64,000 nt of DNA, from NCBI GenBank assembly GCA_025163595.1, contig CP104100.1, positions 1,488,001 through 1,552,000 of the forward strand, read 5' to 3'. The stretch is from Phaeobacter sp. G2 (GTDB lineage: Bacteria > Pseudomonadota > Alphaproteobacteria > Rhodobacterales > Rhodobacteraceae). Below, one piece after another: positions 25,633 through 34,577 of the stretch (positions are counted from its first letter, which is position 1; every line of letters begins with the position of its first letter). The notes beneath the pieces were generated by a model that was given only the letters and a program-made list of their open reading frames with translations, searched no databases and was not told the origin of the DNA. Both the position numbers and the translations under genes were made by a program.

Positions 25633-26157
25633 GTGACCGAACAGGGAAAGATAGACGCCGACCAGGTGCGCGCCCGGATGGAGCGTGAAGGCCTGAACAT
25701 CTTTTCGCGCCTGCCGGCCGTCTACGCCGCGTCGCGGACCCAGGGCCGCAAGTTCCTCGACCTCGCCGGGGGGCTGTCGATCGTCGAGTGGCGGACACTG
25801 TGGGATCTTGTCGAAGCCGGGCCGATGACCATCCGCGATCTTGCCGCGATCCAGCGCGCGGATCATTCGCTGCTCAGCCGCGCCCTGCCGGACATGCGGA
25901 AAAAGGGCTACGTCGCCATGCAGCGCAGCAGCCAAGACGCGCGGCAGACCATGGTAGAGATCACGTCGCAAGGGCGTGCCGCCTATGATCGGGCGGCCCC
26001 GGTCATGGCCCACCGCCGCGCTGCCCTAAGGGATGTCTTCACGGAAGAGGAAATAGCTGACTTCGCCGGCTACCTCGACCGGCTGGAACAGTTCCTGCGC
26101 ATTCCGGTCGAACAGCTTGTTGCGGACGGGATTGCACGCAAGGACCCCACAAAGTGA
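25633..26157 (+). CDS. MarR-family transcriptional regulator
   Basis: The best start is GTG 25633 behind GAGAGGAG; in-frame ATGs lie 15 and 30 bp upstream. About 174 residues form a MarR winged helix: SIVEWRTLWDLVEAGPMTIRDLAA, recognition helix ADHSLLSRALPDMRKKGYV, and wing QRSSQDARQTMVEIT. Divergent from the TAXI-TRAP operon with a short intergenic region, it probably represses that operon in the absence of substrate. Confidence 0.85.
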   Translation: MTEQGKIDADQVRARMEREGLNIFSRLPAVYAASRTQGRKFLDLAGGLSIVEWRTLWDLVEAGPMTIRDLAAIQRADHSLLSRALPDMRKKGYVAMQRSSQDARQTMVEITSQGRAAYDRAAPVMAHRRAALRDVFTEEEIADFAGYLDRLEQFLRIPVEQLVADGIARKDPTK

Positions 26158-26529
26158 CCAAATGCCCCAACGCCCTGTGGATCATGGCGGACTCAGGAGA
26201 GTTGTTTCGGACAGATCACCCGCTAGCCTTTCAGCGAGAGCTACGAACCCTCGAAGCCTGACGGACAGTTCTTGGAGCCTATCAGTGGGAAATTGAAACC
26301 TACCCTGTTCTAAATGACCGATTCCAGCAGCGGCTGCTGTTTCAGCATCTTCTAGGAGAAGGTCCTGGTTGCCGATCGAATATGCGCAGGTTAGCCCGGA
26401 CGAAAGCGATGCGGCTCTGCGCAAGCTCAATCGAGCAAAATTACTGTCTCAAGACACAAAAATGTAAACGCCCCTGTAAACGCGGGGGCCCAAACACGGC
26501 AAGGAGTGATGTAAGTAATTGTTTTTAAA
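26158..26529. other. Intergenic region left of the tRNA-Cys element
   Basis: About 370 bp of chromosomal flank between MarR and attL. A leftward 82-residue frame (26182-26430) is open but has no recognisable domain or ribosome-binding site. A GC-rich imperfect hairpin lies around 26468-26490. This DNA would have followed tRNA-Cys before insertion. Confidence 0.4.
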
Positions 26530-26573
26530 TGGAGGCGAGTACCGGAATCGAACCGGTGTACGCGGATTTGCAA
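26530..26573 (+). repeat. Attachment-site copy (attL): tRNA-Cys 3' fragment
   Basis: Forty-four bases identical to 31991-32034, with mismatches immediately outside on both sides. It corresponds to the tRNA from the anticodon loop to CCA, in leftward orientation, and has no 5' half. Crossover within an anticodon loop is usual for tyrosine recombinases. Confidence 0.9.
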
Positions 26574-26823
26574 GACTAGGTATCTGTCTGAAAATAAGTG
26601 GAATTATGTTTAGATATAAGGCTGAAATGCGGGGAACATTGCGTGAATGTTTAGATCGAAACTTCCCTCTTTCGTAATCCTTCAAGGTGCTGCTTGGCTG
26701 CCAAGGAGAACGGATACGTCTTCTGACGTAAGGGCTATGAAATAGCCGCAGGTATTGATCGGGTGCTCGATCTGTCGCACAGTCAGAGGTTGTGATTTCT
26801 CTATTCATTCAAAGTGCTTCGTG

Positions 26824-27357
26824 ATGATCAAATTTATCTGGCGTCTTCTCTTTCAAAGCCAAAGAGTGGCCAAACGTCCACCTATAAGGGACTTCGTTCC
26901 GCCGCGTGCTGTTCCCGTAAAATCGGCTGCTCCTATTGCGACCCCGACAGACCTTCCAGAGCCTACGCATGAGACGACGCTTTCCGGAAAATGCTATGTT
27001 GTTGACGGGGATACAATCAGGATTGGCAAGGTGAGTTTACGCTTGGCTGGGATTGATGCGCCAGAAATGGAACACCCATGGGGCAAGAAAGCCAAGTGGG
27101 AGCTTGTTCAGCTTTGTAGAGGGCAGGTGATCACAGCAGAGATCGAACCAGAGCTCTCTTACGATCGTCTGGTCGCAACCTGTTTCCTACCAGACGGGCG
27201 CGACTTGAGCGCAGAAATGGTGCGCTTAGGGCTAGCTTTGGACTGGCCAAAGTTTTCAGGCGGAAAATACGCCCATCTTGAGCCCGAAGGCGTGCGTAAA
27301 AAACACTGGAAGGCGGCGGCACGCCAAAGAGGGCATATGCAGGTATTCAATAAGTAG
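26824..27357 (+). CDS. Thermonuclease (SNase-like) family protein
   Basis: About 177 residues from the ATG at 26824; the frame is open upstream, so the start is uncertain. A short hydrophobic N-terminus (MIKFIWRLLFQ) and Pro-rich linker precede an SNase OB-fold: VVDGDTIRIGKVSLRLAGIDAPE, then AKWELVQLCRG, YDRLVATCFLPDGRDLSAEM and LGLALDW. Residues equivalent to the nuclease Asp/Arg/Glu/Arg set are recognisable (D in DGDT, R in LRLAGID, E in DAPE). It would cleave DNA or RNA near the membrane or outside. It is the first gene inside the element at its attL side. Confidence 0.8.
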   Translation: MIKFIWRLLFQSQRVAKRPPIRDFVPPRAVPVKSAAPIATPTDLPEPTHETTLSGKCYVVDGDTIRIGKVSLRLAGIDAPEMEHPWGKKAKWELVQLCRGQVITAEIEPELSYDRLVATCFLPDGRDLSAEMVRLGLALDWPKFSGGKYAHLEPEGVRKKHWKAAARQRGHMQVFNK

Positions 27358-27594
27358 GTATTGGCGGCAGTCAGCCCTTTCACGACATTCGTGCTTTGCG
27401 TAGCTTCGTCTATACAGAGAGGCCAACGAAACTGGCCTAACTTCCCGAATCTGCCATTCAAAGGGTAATAGCTGTCCAAACAAATGCCGCACCTCCAACC
27501 AATGGCCGCGATATGCAGTAACCGCTCTTTGTGAATTCAAATCGTAGCGGCAATGGTCTGCTACGGAACCCCGATTTCAGTTTTTGTCTCTGCC

Positions 27595-29172
27595 CTAAGC
27601 AGCAGCGCTGCTAGGCGTCACCGAAGTTTGTTGATCCAATTCAAACCGTGCCATCAAGCCCGAGAGTTTGGTTGCATCAGCCTGCAACATGTGGCCAGCG
27701 GCAGTCGCCTGTTCCACCATTGCGGCGTTTTGTTGGGTCACATTGTCCAGCTGGCTAACACCGGTGTTGATTTCCCCTAGGCCCGTTGATTGCTCAACCG
27801 CGCCATTGGCAATGTCTGAAATCAGTTTTGAAATTTCGTTCACCCTTCTGACAATGGTGCCGATGGATTTTCCGGCATCGCCAACCAGGGTAACGCCCTG
27901 CTCAACTTGCTTCGAACTCTCGGTGATTAGCACCTTAATCTCAGTCGCTGCATCGGCAGACCGCTGCGCCAATCCGCGTACTTCGGAAGCAACAACCGCA
28001 AACCCTTTGCCTGCTTCCCCAGCACGCGCAGCTTCAACACCAGCGTTCAAGGCCAGAAGGTTGGTCTGGAAAGCGATATCATCAATAACACTAATGATCT
28101 GCGCAATCTGATCAGAGGAACTCTCAATTGTTGACATCGCTGCAACCGCCTTGGTGACAATTTCACCGCTGCTTTCGGCTTCCTTGCGAGCCTCATCCAT
28201 GGTGTTTTCAACATTGCGGGCACCATCTGCAGCAGATTTCACCGAGACTGTCATTTCTTCCAAGGCTGCGGCCGTCTCTTCCAGCGTGGCGGCCTGACTT
28301 TCGGTCCGATGCGACAGATCATCCGAGGCTTGGCTGACTTCAGTGGCCCCGTTTTTAATGCTCTCACTTGCCCCAACCACCTGTTTCATAGTGTCTTTCA
28401 GCGAGACCACCGCTGTGTTGAAGTTCGTGCGTAGCTCTTCGTATTCACCCGGGAAACTCCCACTGATCGTGCAATCCAACCGGCCACGTGCCATCTCACC
28501 CAGATGTGACCCTACAGTTTTCACCACATGTTCAGCATCTTGCTGGCTTTTGGTGGCCTTTGCCTGCGCTTCTTCAGCAACAAGGGTCTGCGCGCTTGCT
28601 TCTTCTTGCTGGTGTTTAAGCTCAGTATCGGCCGCGATACTTTTGAGCATGCTAAGCAACAAAACGCCCGCTTCCAGCAAAACAATACCTGCGTGCAAAA
28701 CGGTGCGCTGCAGGTTCGCCATCAAATCACCACTGGGGTACACCATCTTGGGCAACAGAACGCTAAAGGAAATATGGTGCAGCGCGATCAAGACAGTTGC
28801 AAAGATCAATGCCCTAGGGTTTGCTAAGGTTGAGACAATGGCAAGAGCCGCAAAGAACATCATATGGGCATCTAGCTGCCAAGCGTGGCCACTCAGCGAT
28901 GCTGTCAGCAAGATACAGTGGGCCACAAAGCTGAAACTCAACAAGTAGTCTCTTGTTGAGGGAGGCAGGGCCTTTGACACATAGGTAAGAACACCTAGCA
29001 CCATGCTGAAACCCGCAAAGACCCACCAATTGCCATTGCCATTAAGGTAGAGTGCGGCAACTGCCGGGCCTGGCACCAAGAGCCAACTGGTGATTTGCTG
29101 AATGCTACGTTCGTTTGCAAAGATCCCGCTGACGGAACTCGATTTATCCCCGGAGGGTTTCATATTGCGCAT
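27595..29172 (-). CDS. Methyl-accepting chemotaxis protein (cytoplasmic-facing, polytopic sensor)
   Basis: A 525-residue chemoreceptor. The N-terminal ~170 residues hold about five or six hydrophobic helices without a large periplasmic domain, then a coiled coil (residues 175 to 210) and a HAMP-like segment ([23 protein letters not shown]). The signalling hairpin follows with the highly conserved tip [20 protein letters not shown] then [19 protein letters not shown] (about 375 to 415). It couples to CheA/CheW. It lies inside a tRNA-integrated element far from any che operon, so it is cargo that would plug into host chemotaxis. Its start overlaps the upstream small gene by 13 bp. Confidence 0.9.
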   Translation of the reverse strand: MRNMKPSGDKSSSVSGIFANERSIQQITSWLLVPGPAVAALYLNGNGNWWVFAGFSMVLGVLTYVSKALPPSTRDYLLSFSFVAHCILLTASLSGHAWQLDAHMMFFAALAIVSTLANPRALIFATVLIALHHISFSVLLPKMVYPSGDLMANLQRTVLHAGIVLLEAGVLLLSMLKSIAADTELKHQQEEASAQTLVAEEAQAKATKSQQDAEHVVKTVGSHLGEMARGRLDCTISGSFPGEYEELRTNFNTAVVSLKDTMKQVVGASESIKNGATEVSQASDDLSHRTESQAATLEETAAALEEMTVSVKSAADGARNVENTMDEARKEAESSGEIVTKAVAAMSTIESSSDQIAQIISVIDDIAFQTNLLALNAGVEAARAGEAGKGFAVVASEVRGLAQRSADAATEIKVLITESSKQVEQGVTLVGDAGKSIGTIVRRVNEISKLISDIANGAVEQSTGLGEINTGVSQLDNVTQQNAAMVEQATAAGHMLQADATKLSGLMARFELDQQTSVTPSSAAA

Positions 29173-29468
29173 ATTTCTAAGACTCTTTCACCATCAATAA
29201 CCAGCCAAGCACCATGCGCGTAAAGCTGGGAAACGCTTTCAGGACTTTCCAGAGCAACCAGAACACCCAAGGGCGCGCGCTCTGGTGCCACTTCTTGCAC
29301 GCCGGCCTTGTTAGCAATCCATGCGGCATCTCCCCAAGGAGACGCAACAACCAATGCGATGTCTCCAACTTGTGGGCGTGCCTGCATAAACAGCGGCAAG
29401 ATTGGTGAACAGATCACAATGGCCGTGGCGATCATCATGAGTGCTGCATCTGAAACGGTAACTTTCAT
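29160..29468 (-). CDS. Small membrane-anchored protein coupled to the chemoreceptor
   Basis: From the likely ATG at 29468 the product has 102 residues (the open frame extends to 29612). One hydrophobic helix ([21 protein letters not shown]) is followed by a soluble part with [20 protein letters not shown] and [19 protein letters not shown]. It overlaps the chemoreceptor gene by 13 bp and so is probably translated with it. No known domain; a co-receptor or accessory sensor role is inferred only from coupling. Confidence 0.5.
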   Translation of the reverse strand: MKVTVSDAALMMIATAIVICSPILPLFMQARPQVGDIALVVASPWGDAAWIANKAGVQEVAPERAPLGVLVALESPESVSQLYAHGAWLVIDGERVLEICAI

Positions 29469-29827
29469 CTTGAGAGCTTTGCAGCAAAATCCCTTATCGA
29501 ATCTAAAGACCCAAGGAACTGCCCTGACAAAAAAACCGACAATCTTAATAGGTCGAAAAGAAAAGGTCACATTTTTGAGAACTGCTGTCTGTGTCGGACT
29601 GGGAGAAGTCATTGCGGCTCAGTTCTTTAAGTGTAGCAATGTCCGCCTAGACACAGTCCGACCAGTGAATTTGCGACATGGAGTTCACAATGTCCGCTTT
29701 CATACGGTAGCGCAGCGGTCACAGGCTATATTCCTAGGTCGAAAGGCAGATTTTGCAAAGGTCGCTATCTGCGCATTGCTGACCTCCTGCGGTTTTCGGC
29801 TCCTTCGGTGGGAGAAGAGTCTTCGCA

Positions 29828-29870
29828 GCCATAGGGGCGCTTAGACGCTAGCAAGGAGGGCCCCTATGGC
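29828..29870. repeat. Perfect 10-bp inverted repeat
   Basis: GCCATAGGGG (29828-29837) and CCCCTATGGC (29861-29870), separated by 23 bp. There is no T run, so it is not a standard terminator. It may be an operator or a structured element. Confidence 0.55.
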
Positions 29871-30031
29871 TTTGCTGCAGGAGTGGGGCGCCAAAGAGTG
29901 GACGCGGCGCCTTGAGCGTTCCATTTTGCCCGCGTGCCTGCTATTCTTTCGCCTCAAGCCCTTTTCTTCCGGAGACTTCAAGTATCGGAGGAAGAGAAGG
30001 GCGAGCCACAAACACCTCCCCCCCTTGTTCC

Positions 30032-30187
30032 TGTATACATTTACTGACACCCCGAAATTGTAACATTTGGCCAGATTTTGGTGCGGGTCACGTCAAGTTT
30101 TTTCTTGATCGGGGTTTCGTTTTTTTTCAAAGTGGATGCTTTGTGGAGAACAAAGCACGTTTCGTTGTATACGTTTACTGACACCCC
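30032..30187 (+). repeat. Pair of 22-bp direct repeats upstream of the integrase operon
   Basis: Copies at 30032-30053 and 30166-30187 begin TGTATAC and end TTTACTGACACCCC, identical except for one base (A/G). Their starts are 134 bp apart. Their location 155 to 310 bp upstream of the small gene and integrase suits arm-type integrase sites or an operator. Confidence 0.65.
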
Positions 30188-30341
30188 CTGACTGAAATAT
30201 TTCCGTTTTCCGGTCTGCTCGGTTGTCAGCGAATCAGCTGACGAGTATTTTTTCCGTAGTGAGCTTGCATGGGTCTAACAGCCCATTCAGCCGAAAGGAT
30301 GCGCAAGCGCACTTTTATGGAAAGACTGCAAGGTAAGTGAG

Positions 30342-30515
30342 ATGGCACGGACAACGATTGAGGAAAGGGCATTGAGAGCGCTTGCAGCGTTCGAGAGGGC
30401 TGGAAAGTCCGTTAGCCGTGTCACTTTGGACGGACGCAAGATCGAACTTGTGCTTAAATCGTCCGACGAGCTGGACGAATTTGAGAGGATAGAAATGCGT
30501 CATGGCAAAGCGTGA
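30342..30515 (+). CDS. Small charged protein overlapping the integrase gene
   Basis: A 57-residue protein starting at ATG 30342 after an AAGGTAAGTGAG stretch. Sequence begins MARTTIEERALRALAAFERA and ends in an acidic helix. It overlaps the integrase start by 14 bp, so the two are translationally coupled. Its size, charge and position fit an excisionase-like or integrase-control protein, but no HTH is evident. Confidence 0.6.
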   Translation: MARTTIEERALRALAAFERAGKSVSRVTLDGRKIELVLKSSDELDEFERIEMRHGKA

Positions 30516-31512
30516 ACTTCCCAAGCACGTCTATCGCCAGCGAAACGGGCTATACTTTCAGCGTCGCGGCTGGCCGTCTAGAAAGTTCCAGCACGACTTT
30601 GGGTCGCCGGAGTTCTGGAAGGAATATGCCGACATTCTTGCGGGCAGGGCGGAGCCCAAGCGGGTCAATGTTAGGAGCTTCTCGGCTTTGATTAGCGATT
30701 ACCGAAAGTCGCCTCGCTATACGCGGCTCAAGCCAAGAACTGCGCTCGATTATGACAAGTATCTGGAATTCTTCCTGTCAATCATGGCTGGCGCCAATCC
30801 AGTCAACATGAAGCGCAAAGACGTCATCCGGTTGCGGGACGCGAATGCGGACAAAATTTACTTTGCGAATTACTCCCTGCGTGTGCTGCGGGTCCTTATG
30901 GAGCATTGTGTGGATCTCGGCTGGTGCGATAGCAACCCGGCGAAGGGCGTGTCAGAGATTAAATCCGAAAAGCAACAGCGCGATCCTTGGCCCCAAGAGC
31001 TTCTTGAAGCTTATCGCGGTGCATGCGCCTTCGGCACTCGGGAGCGGCTGCTGATGGAGCTGTGTCTCGGTACGGGGCAGAGGATCGGAGACGTGTTGGA
31101 AATGCGCTGGTCTGATATTCAGGATGGTGGCTTTGTTATTCGCCAGAACAAAACCGGCAAGGAACTCTGGATTCCTATCCTTTCCGAACTTCAAGCGGCG
31201 CTGAATGGCGCCAGTCGGCATTCGATGTTTATCTTGACCAATGAGCGCGGAACCAATCGTTGGTCATATCGTGGGGCGTCACAGGCTGTTAGAAACGTCA
31301 GGGAGCGCATTGGTGCCATTCGCTATGATATCCATAGCTGGCGCTACAACGCTGCCTGTGAGCTTGTGGAAGCAGGCTGTAGTGACGATCTGGTCGCCTC
31401 GGTCACAGGGCAAAGTCCGGCGATGGTTCTGCATTACACGAAAAAAGTTCGTCAGAGGGTGCGGGCACTTCAAGCGCAAGAAAAGCGTGCTAGCCAAGGC
31501 AATGTGTCCTAG
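30502..31512 (+). CDS. Tyrosine recombinase (integrase)
   Basis: A 336-residue integrase with a SAM-like core-binding domain (about residues 55 to 150) and a catalytic domain. The catalytic set is visible: Arg194 in GTGQRIGDVLEMRW, Lys in the QNKTGKEL hairpin, His278-x-x-Arg281 in HSWRYNAA, a second His-like position in VTGQSPAMVLHY and nucleophile Tyr312 in HYTKK. It recombines the element's att with the anticodon loop of tRNA-Cys. The gene appears intact, unlike the integrase of the first island, so the element may still be mobile. Confidence 0.95.
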   Translation: MAKRELPKHVYRQRNGLYFQRRGWPSRKFQHDFGSPEFWKEYADILAGRAEPKRVNVRSFSALISDYRKSPRYTRLKPRTALDYDKYLEFFLSIMAGANPVNMKRKDVIRLRDANADKIYFANYSLRVLRVLMEHCVDLGWCDSNPAKGVSEIKSEKQQRDPWPQELLEAYRGACAFGTRERLLMELCLGTGQRIGDVLEMRWSDIQDGGFVIRQNKTGKELWIPILSELQAALNGASRHSMFILTNERGTNRWSYRGASQAVRNVRERIGAIRYDIHSWRYNAACELVEAGCSDDLVASVTGQSPAMVLHYTKKVRQRVRALQAQEKRASQGNVS

Positions 31513-31841
31513 TCTGAACTGGAAGGGTGGTTATCGCGCGTCGCAATTCTAACCAGAAGGCCGAATGCGATGCCGGTTGCTATATAGAGCAGGCCCTTAT
31601 CGATTGCCTCGCCGGAAGTTGAGCCGCCAAGATAGCGCCTCGACGCGGCCTCGAAGGCCGCGGCGTCTTCAGAAGTAGAAGCGACGATAAAGCCCATTAC
31701 CACGCGTAGTACACCTAAGCCCATCATGGCCCATGCAATGATGCGACCTGCAATAACAAAAAACACTGCAACAACTCCTATGCCCGCATGTGCTGCTATG
31801 GTTGAGCTTGTTTTATGCTGCTTGCAAGCCTCGCGTGTCAT
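31509..31841 (-). CDS. Small membrane protein, convergent with the integrase
   Basis: A 110-residue protein with two or three hydrophobic helices (IGVVAVFFVIAGRIIAWAMM, VLRVVMGFIVA and LLYIATGIAFGLLVRIA). Its 3' end overlaps the integrase 3' end by 4 bp. No known domain was recognised. It is the gene closest to the intact tRNA end. Confidence 0.5.
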   Translation of the reverse strand: MTREACKQHKTSSTIAAHAGIGVVAVFFVIAGRIIAWAMMGLGVLRVVMGFIVASTSEDAAAFEAASRRYLGGSTSGEAIDKGLLYIATGIAFGLLVRIATRDNHPSSSD

Positions 31842-31990
31842 CTTTCCTGAGAGTTCGTCGCGGCGTAGGAGTAAAATTCCAGTCTAGAATTGGCGTGGTT
31901 GTGGAACAGAACAAAAACAGAATGTTTAGACATTTGTTTAGACGCCGATGGCGTCAACTGTCAAAATCTGACTAAGTACTTGATTTTGTT

Positions 31991-32034
31991 TGGAGGCGAG
32001 TACCGGAATCGAACCGGTGTACGCGGATTTGCAA
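31991..32034 (+). repeat. Attachment-site copy (attR) within intact tRNA-Cys
   Basis: Forty-four bases identical to the copy at 26530-26573. This copy is part of the complete tRNA, which shows that insertion regenerated the tRNA 3' end. Confidence 0.9.
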
Positions 32035-32064
32035 TCCGCTGCGTCACCACTCCGCCAACTCGCC
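31991..32064 (-). tRNA. tRNA-Cys (anticodon GCA)
   Basis: Leftward, the 74-nt sequence starts GGCGAGTTGGCGGAGTGG. It has anticodon loop TTGCAAA, T arm CCGGTTCGATTCCGG and acceptor 3' strand ending CTCGCC-T-CCA, all pairing normally. It is the insertion site of the 5.5-kb element. Confidence 0.97.
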
Positions 32065-32475
32065 TTTTACAGGACTTAACCGTGGCACGTGGTGTCCTGC
32101 CACACAGTCTGCGACACCTTCTATTTCTGTTCCCTTTTATTCGCAAGGGGCAAAACGACAATTAGGCGCGAAAATCAATGGGCTGCTGGGCAGATGTGTT
32201 TTGACGAACAAGCCGGGTGGAATGGGGGCTATGTTGGCGCATTTTACAGGGGTGTGCAGCGATGGTTTCACCCTTGTCATTGGCCCGAAAACGCTCGGCA
32301 GTGGTGGCGTGGCAGGCCGCAGATATGCCCCAGGTCATGGCCCCATTCCCGTCCCGATCTGCTGCACAGCGGCAGAGCCACCGTAGTCTGATCTGTGGGG
32401 CGTTGCTCGCAGCCCCGCCGGAATGAATACGAACGGATCACATAATCAGTCCTTGGGATCAAACACGGGGCTGGA
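32065..32475. other. Intergenic region, no supported gene
   Basis: About 410 bp between tRNA-Cys and the phosphatase gene. Short open frames on the plus strand have no recognisable domain. The tRNA promoter should lie just right of 32064. Confidence 0.45.
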
Positions 32476-33282
32476 CTAGCGGTTTGGGCCGTCGCTGCGC
32501 AGAGCTGCCAGCGCTTCTGCGTGGAGTGTGGTGCTGGCGGCTGCGATGACTTTTCCCTCGGAGGCCAGCGTCAACGGCTGTCCATCCCAGTCGGTAATCA
32601 CGCCGCCTGCGCCTTCTATGACCGGGATAAGGGCCATGTAGTCATAGGGTTGCAGGTTCATCTCGAACAGGAGGTCCACATGCCCCGAAGCCAGCAGGCC
32701 GTAGCCATAGCAATCGCCGCCAAACCGCCGCAGAGCAGCGCGTTTGGACAGGGTCTCAAACTGTGCCAAACCCGCGGCGTCAAAGCTGTCGGGGCTGGTG
32801 GTATACAGGATCGCATCGGCAAGCTGCGCCTTGGCGCTGGTCTTGCAGGCTCTGCCGTTGAGCAGGGTGGGCTTGCCACGCTGACCGACCCAGCGTTCGC
32901 TGGTGGGCGGGATTGAAACAACCCCCAGATCGGGCCTGCCATCGGTCATGCAGGCGATCAGCGTTCCAAAGGTTGGCATGCCGGACAGAAAACTCTTTGT
33001 GCCGTCGATTGGGTCAATGACCCACAAATGGGAGGCCTCTAACCGTATGGATTCCTGTTCTTCTCCGAGAATCCCATGGGTTGGAAAGGTCTCCGTGATC
33101 TGCCGCCTCATTTCTTCTTCGATGGCGCGGTCCGCCTGGGTAACGGGCGAATCGTCCGCTTTTGACTCGATGTCCAGCGGGTTGCGGAAATAGCTCATGG
33201 CCATTGTATCGGTGGTATTGGCCAATCGATCAGCAAACTGGGCCAGCATCTCCGGTTCAGAAAGAGTCGTCATCATCTGCAT
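32476..33282 (-). CDS. Inositol-monophosphatase-family phosphatase, histidinol-phosphatase (HisN)-like
   Basis: A 268-residue lithium-sensitive-type phosphatase. Metal and substrate motifs are present: GEEQES (about residue 72), WVIDPIDGTKSFLSG (about 87 to 101) and YDYMALIPVIEGAGG (about 213). The YDY variant of the second motif is usual for HisN-type histidinol phosphatases. It removes phosphate from a small organic phosphate using Mg2+. Start ATG follows GAGGAA. It is divergent from a phosphonate/organophosphate-type ABC importer, so an alternative role is dephosphorylating the imported compound. Confidence 0.85.
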   Translation of the reverse strand: MQMMTTLSEPEMLAQFADRLANTTDTMAMSYFRNPLDIESKADDSPVTQADRAIEEEMRRQITETFPTHGILGEEQESIRLEASHLWVIDPIDGTKSFLSGMPTFGTLIACMTDGRPDLGVVSIPPTSERWVGQRGKPTLLNGRACKTSAKAQLADAILYTTSPDSFDAAGLAQFETLSKRAALRRFGGDCYGYGLLASGHVDLLFEMNLQPYDYMALIPVIEGAGGVITDWDGQPLTLASEGKVIAAASTTLHAEALAALRSDGPNR

Positions 33283-33488
33283 AAAAATTCCTCAATTGCG
33301 CGGGTTGGCGGGCTGTGGGCATCGGTGTTGGGAATTTGTTGTAGACAAATGCCACAAAAACGCAAGACTACACAAATAACCCCAAGTTTAAAAACAGAGC
33401 GGGGCAATCAGAACGGGTCATCACAAGGACCCGCAGCTTTCCGGATACAGGTCCGGGCCAACAGATATGGACCAACAAGGAGATCACG

Positions 33489-34496
33489 ATGAAAACCTGG
33501 ATGCAGACCACCGCACTCTCGCTGGCAGCCCTTGGCTTTGCCGCACCCACCCTTGCCGATGACCTGACGGTTTACACCGCGCTGGAAGAAGAAGAGATCG
33601 CCGCATATGTTGCCGCAGCGCAGGCCGCTATGCCCGATACCAAGATCAACGTTCTGCGTCTTTCCACCGGCAAGCTCGGCGCGCGGCTTCTGGCCGAAGC
33701 GGGCAATCCGCAGGCAGATGTGATCTGGGGCTGGGCGGTCAGCGCCATGATGGACCCACAGATCCTTGAGATGCTGGAAGCCTATCAGGCCGCGGGTGTC
33801 GAGGTGCTGCCCGACACGTTCCGAGGCGAAAATGGCAAATGGTTCGCCCCGATTGGCTACATGGGCGCCTTCTGCGTCAATACTGCGCGGCTGGAGGAGA
33901 AGGGGCTAACGATGCCAACCAGCTGGACGGATCTGCAAGATCCGGCCTTCAAAGGTGAGGTGGTGATGCCTGATCCAAACTCTTCCGGCACCGGCTACCT
34001 GCATGTAAACGCTGTCTTACAGGGCATGGGAGAAGAGGCGGGCTGGGCCCAGCTTGAAGCTGTTGATCCAAACATGGCGCAGTATACCTCCTCTGGGTCG
34101 AAGCCGTGCAAAGCGGCCCGCGTGGGGGAATACACCGTCGGGATCTCGCTGGCCTTTACCGCGATGCAGTCGATCGAGGAAGGCTATCCGCTGGCCATGG
34201 TCTTTCCCGAAGGTGGCGTTGGGTATGAGCTGGAAGCCTCAGGCCTGATGGCAAGTTCGGACAACAAGGAGGCCGCAAAGGCGTTCCTGGATTGGACCAT
34301 GTCGGATGAGGCCATCGGGCTGTATCAGACCTACAAAGCCCTGATCACAGTGCCGGGTGTTGATGCCTCCAAAGCCGCAGAGGCGGCTGGCCTGCCTGCC
34401 GATATCTCAACGATCCTCGCGGATGTGGATTTTGTTAAGGCCTCGACGCAGCAGTCTTCGGTGAAGGCACTATGGAAAGAGAAGTTCGGCCGCTAA
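33489..34496 (+). CDS. ABC transporter substrate-binding protein, 2-aminoethylphosphonate type
   Basis: A 335-residue periplasmic protein with a signal peptide (to about residue 23, ...APTLADD). The sequence DLTVYTALEEEEIAAYVAA, then STGKLGARLLAE and PQADVIWGWAVSAMM closely follows the putative 2-aminoethylphosphonate-binding (PhnS2-like) subgroup of iron-type binding proteins. Start follows AAGGAGATCACG. It is first in an operon with ATPase, permease and DeoR genes. Substrate inference is by family; hexose phosphates and other organophosphates are alternatives, because related AfuA proteins bind sugar phosphates. Confidence 0.8.
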   Translation: MKTWMQTTALSLAALGFAAPTLADDLTVYTALEEEEIAAYVAAAQAAMPDTKINVLRLSTGKLGARLLAEAGNPQADVIWGWAVSAMMDPQILEMLEAYQAAGVEVLPDTFRGENGKWFAPIGYMGAFCVNTARLEEKGLTMPTSWTDLQDPAFKGEVVMPDPNSSGTGYLHVNAVLQGMGEEAGWAQLEAVDPNMAQYTSSGSKPCKAARVGEYTVGISLAFTAMQSIEEGYPLAMVFPEGGVGYELEASGLMASSDNKEAAKAFLDWTMSDEAIGLYQTYKALITVPGVDASKAAEAAGLPADISTILADVDFVKASTQQSSVKALWKEKFGR

Positions 34497-34506
34497 GCCA
34501 AACACT

Positions 34507-34526
34507 GGGGCGGCCAGGGTCGCCCC
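34507..34526 (+). terminator. Intercistronic stem-loop between binding-protein and ATPase genes
   Basis: GGGGCG (34507-34512) and CGCCCC (34521-34526) form a GC-rich 6-bp stem 10 bp after the binding-protein stop, without a T run. Such stems often stabilise upstream mRNA or attenuate read-through, giving an excess of binding protein over membrane subunits. Confidence 0.45.
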
Positions 34527-34577
34527 ACGTCTACCCGGGCCGGTACCCAGCCGCCCGTACGCCAGGAAAGATCCCCT

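Larger units (their letters stand above)
29469..30341. other. Non-coding region with repeats, inside the tRNA-Cys element
   Basis: About 870 bp with no supported gene. It contains a 10-bp inverted repeat at 29828-29870 and a pair of 22-bp direct repeats at 30032 and 30166 upstream of the small gene and integrase. It should hold the promoters of the leftward chemoreceptor unit and the rightward integrase unit. Confidence 0.5.
26530..32034. mobile_element. 5.5-kb integrative element in tRNA-Cys
   Basis: A perfect 44-bp repeat of the tRNA-Cys 3' half (anticodon loop to CCA) bounds the segment at 26530-26573 and 31991-32034. A tyrosine integrase lies at 30502-31512, close to the intact tRNA. Contents are a nuclease, chemoreceptor with partner gene, small pre-integrase gene, integrase and small membrane protein. 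No replication or conjugation genes are present, so it is a minimal genomic island, or a satellite that needs help to move. Confidence 0.9.

Noticed and set aside
26182..26430. Leftward 82-codon frame next to attL
   Set aside because: No recognisable motif or start signal; could be a remnant but cannot be supported.
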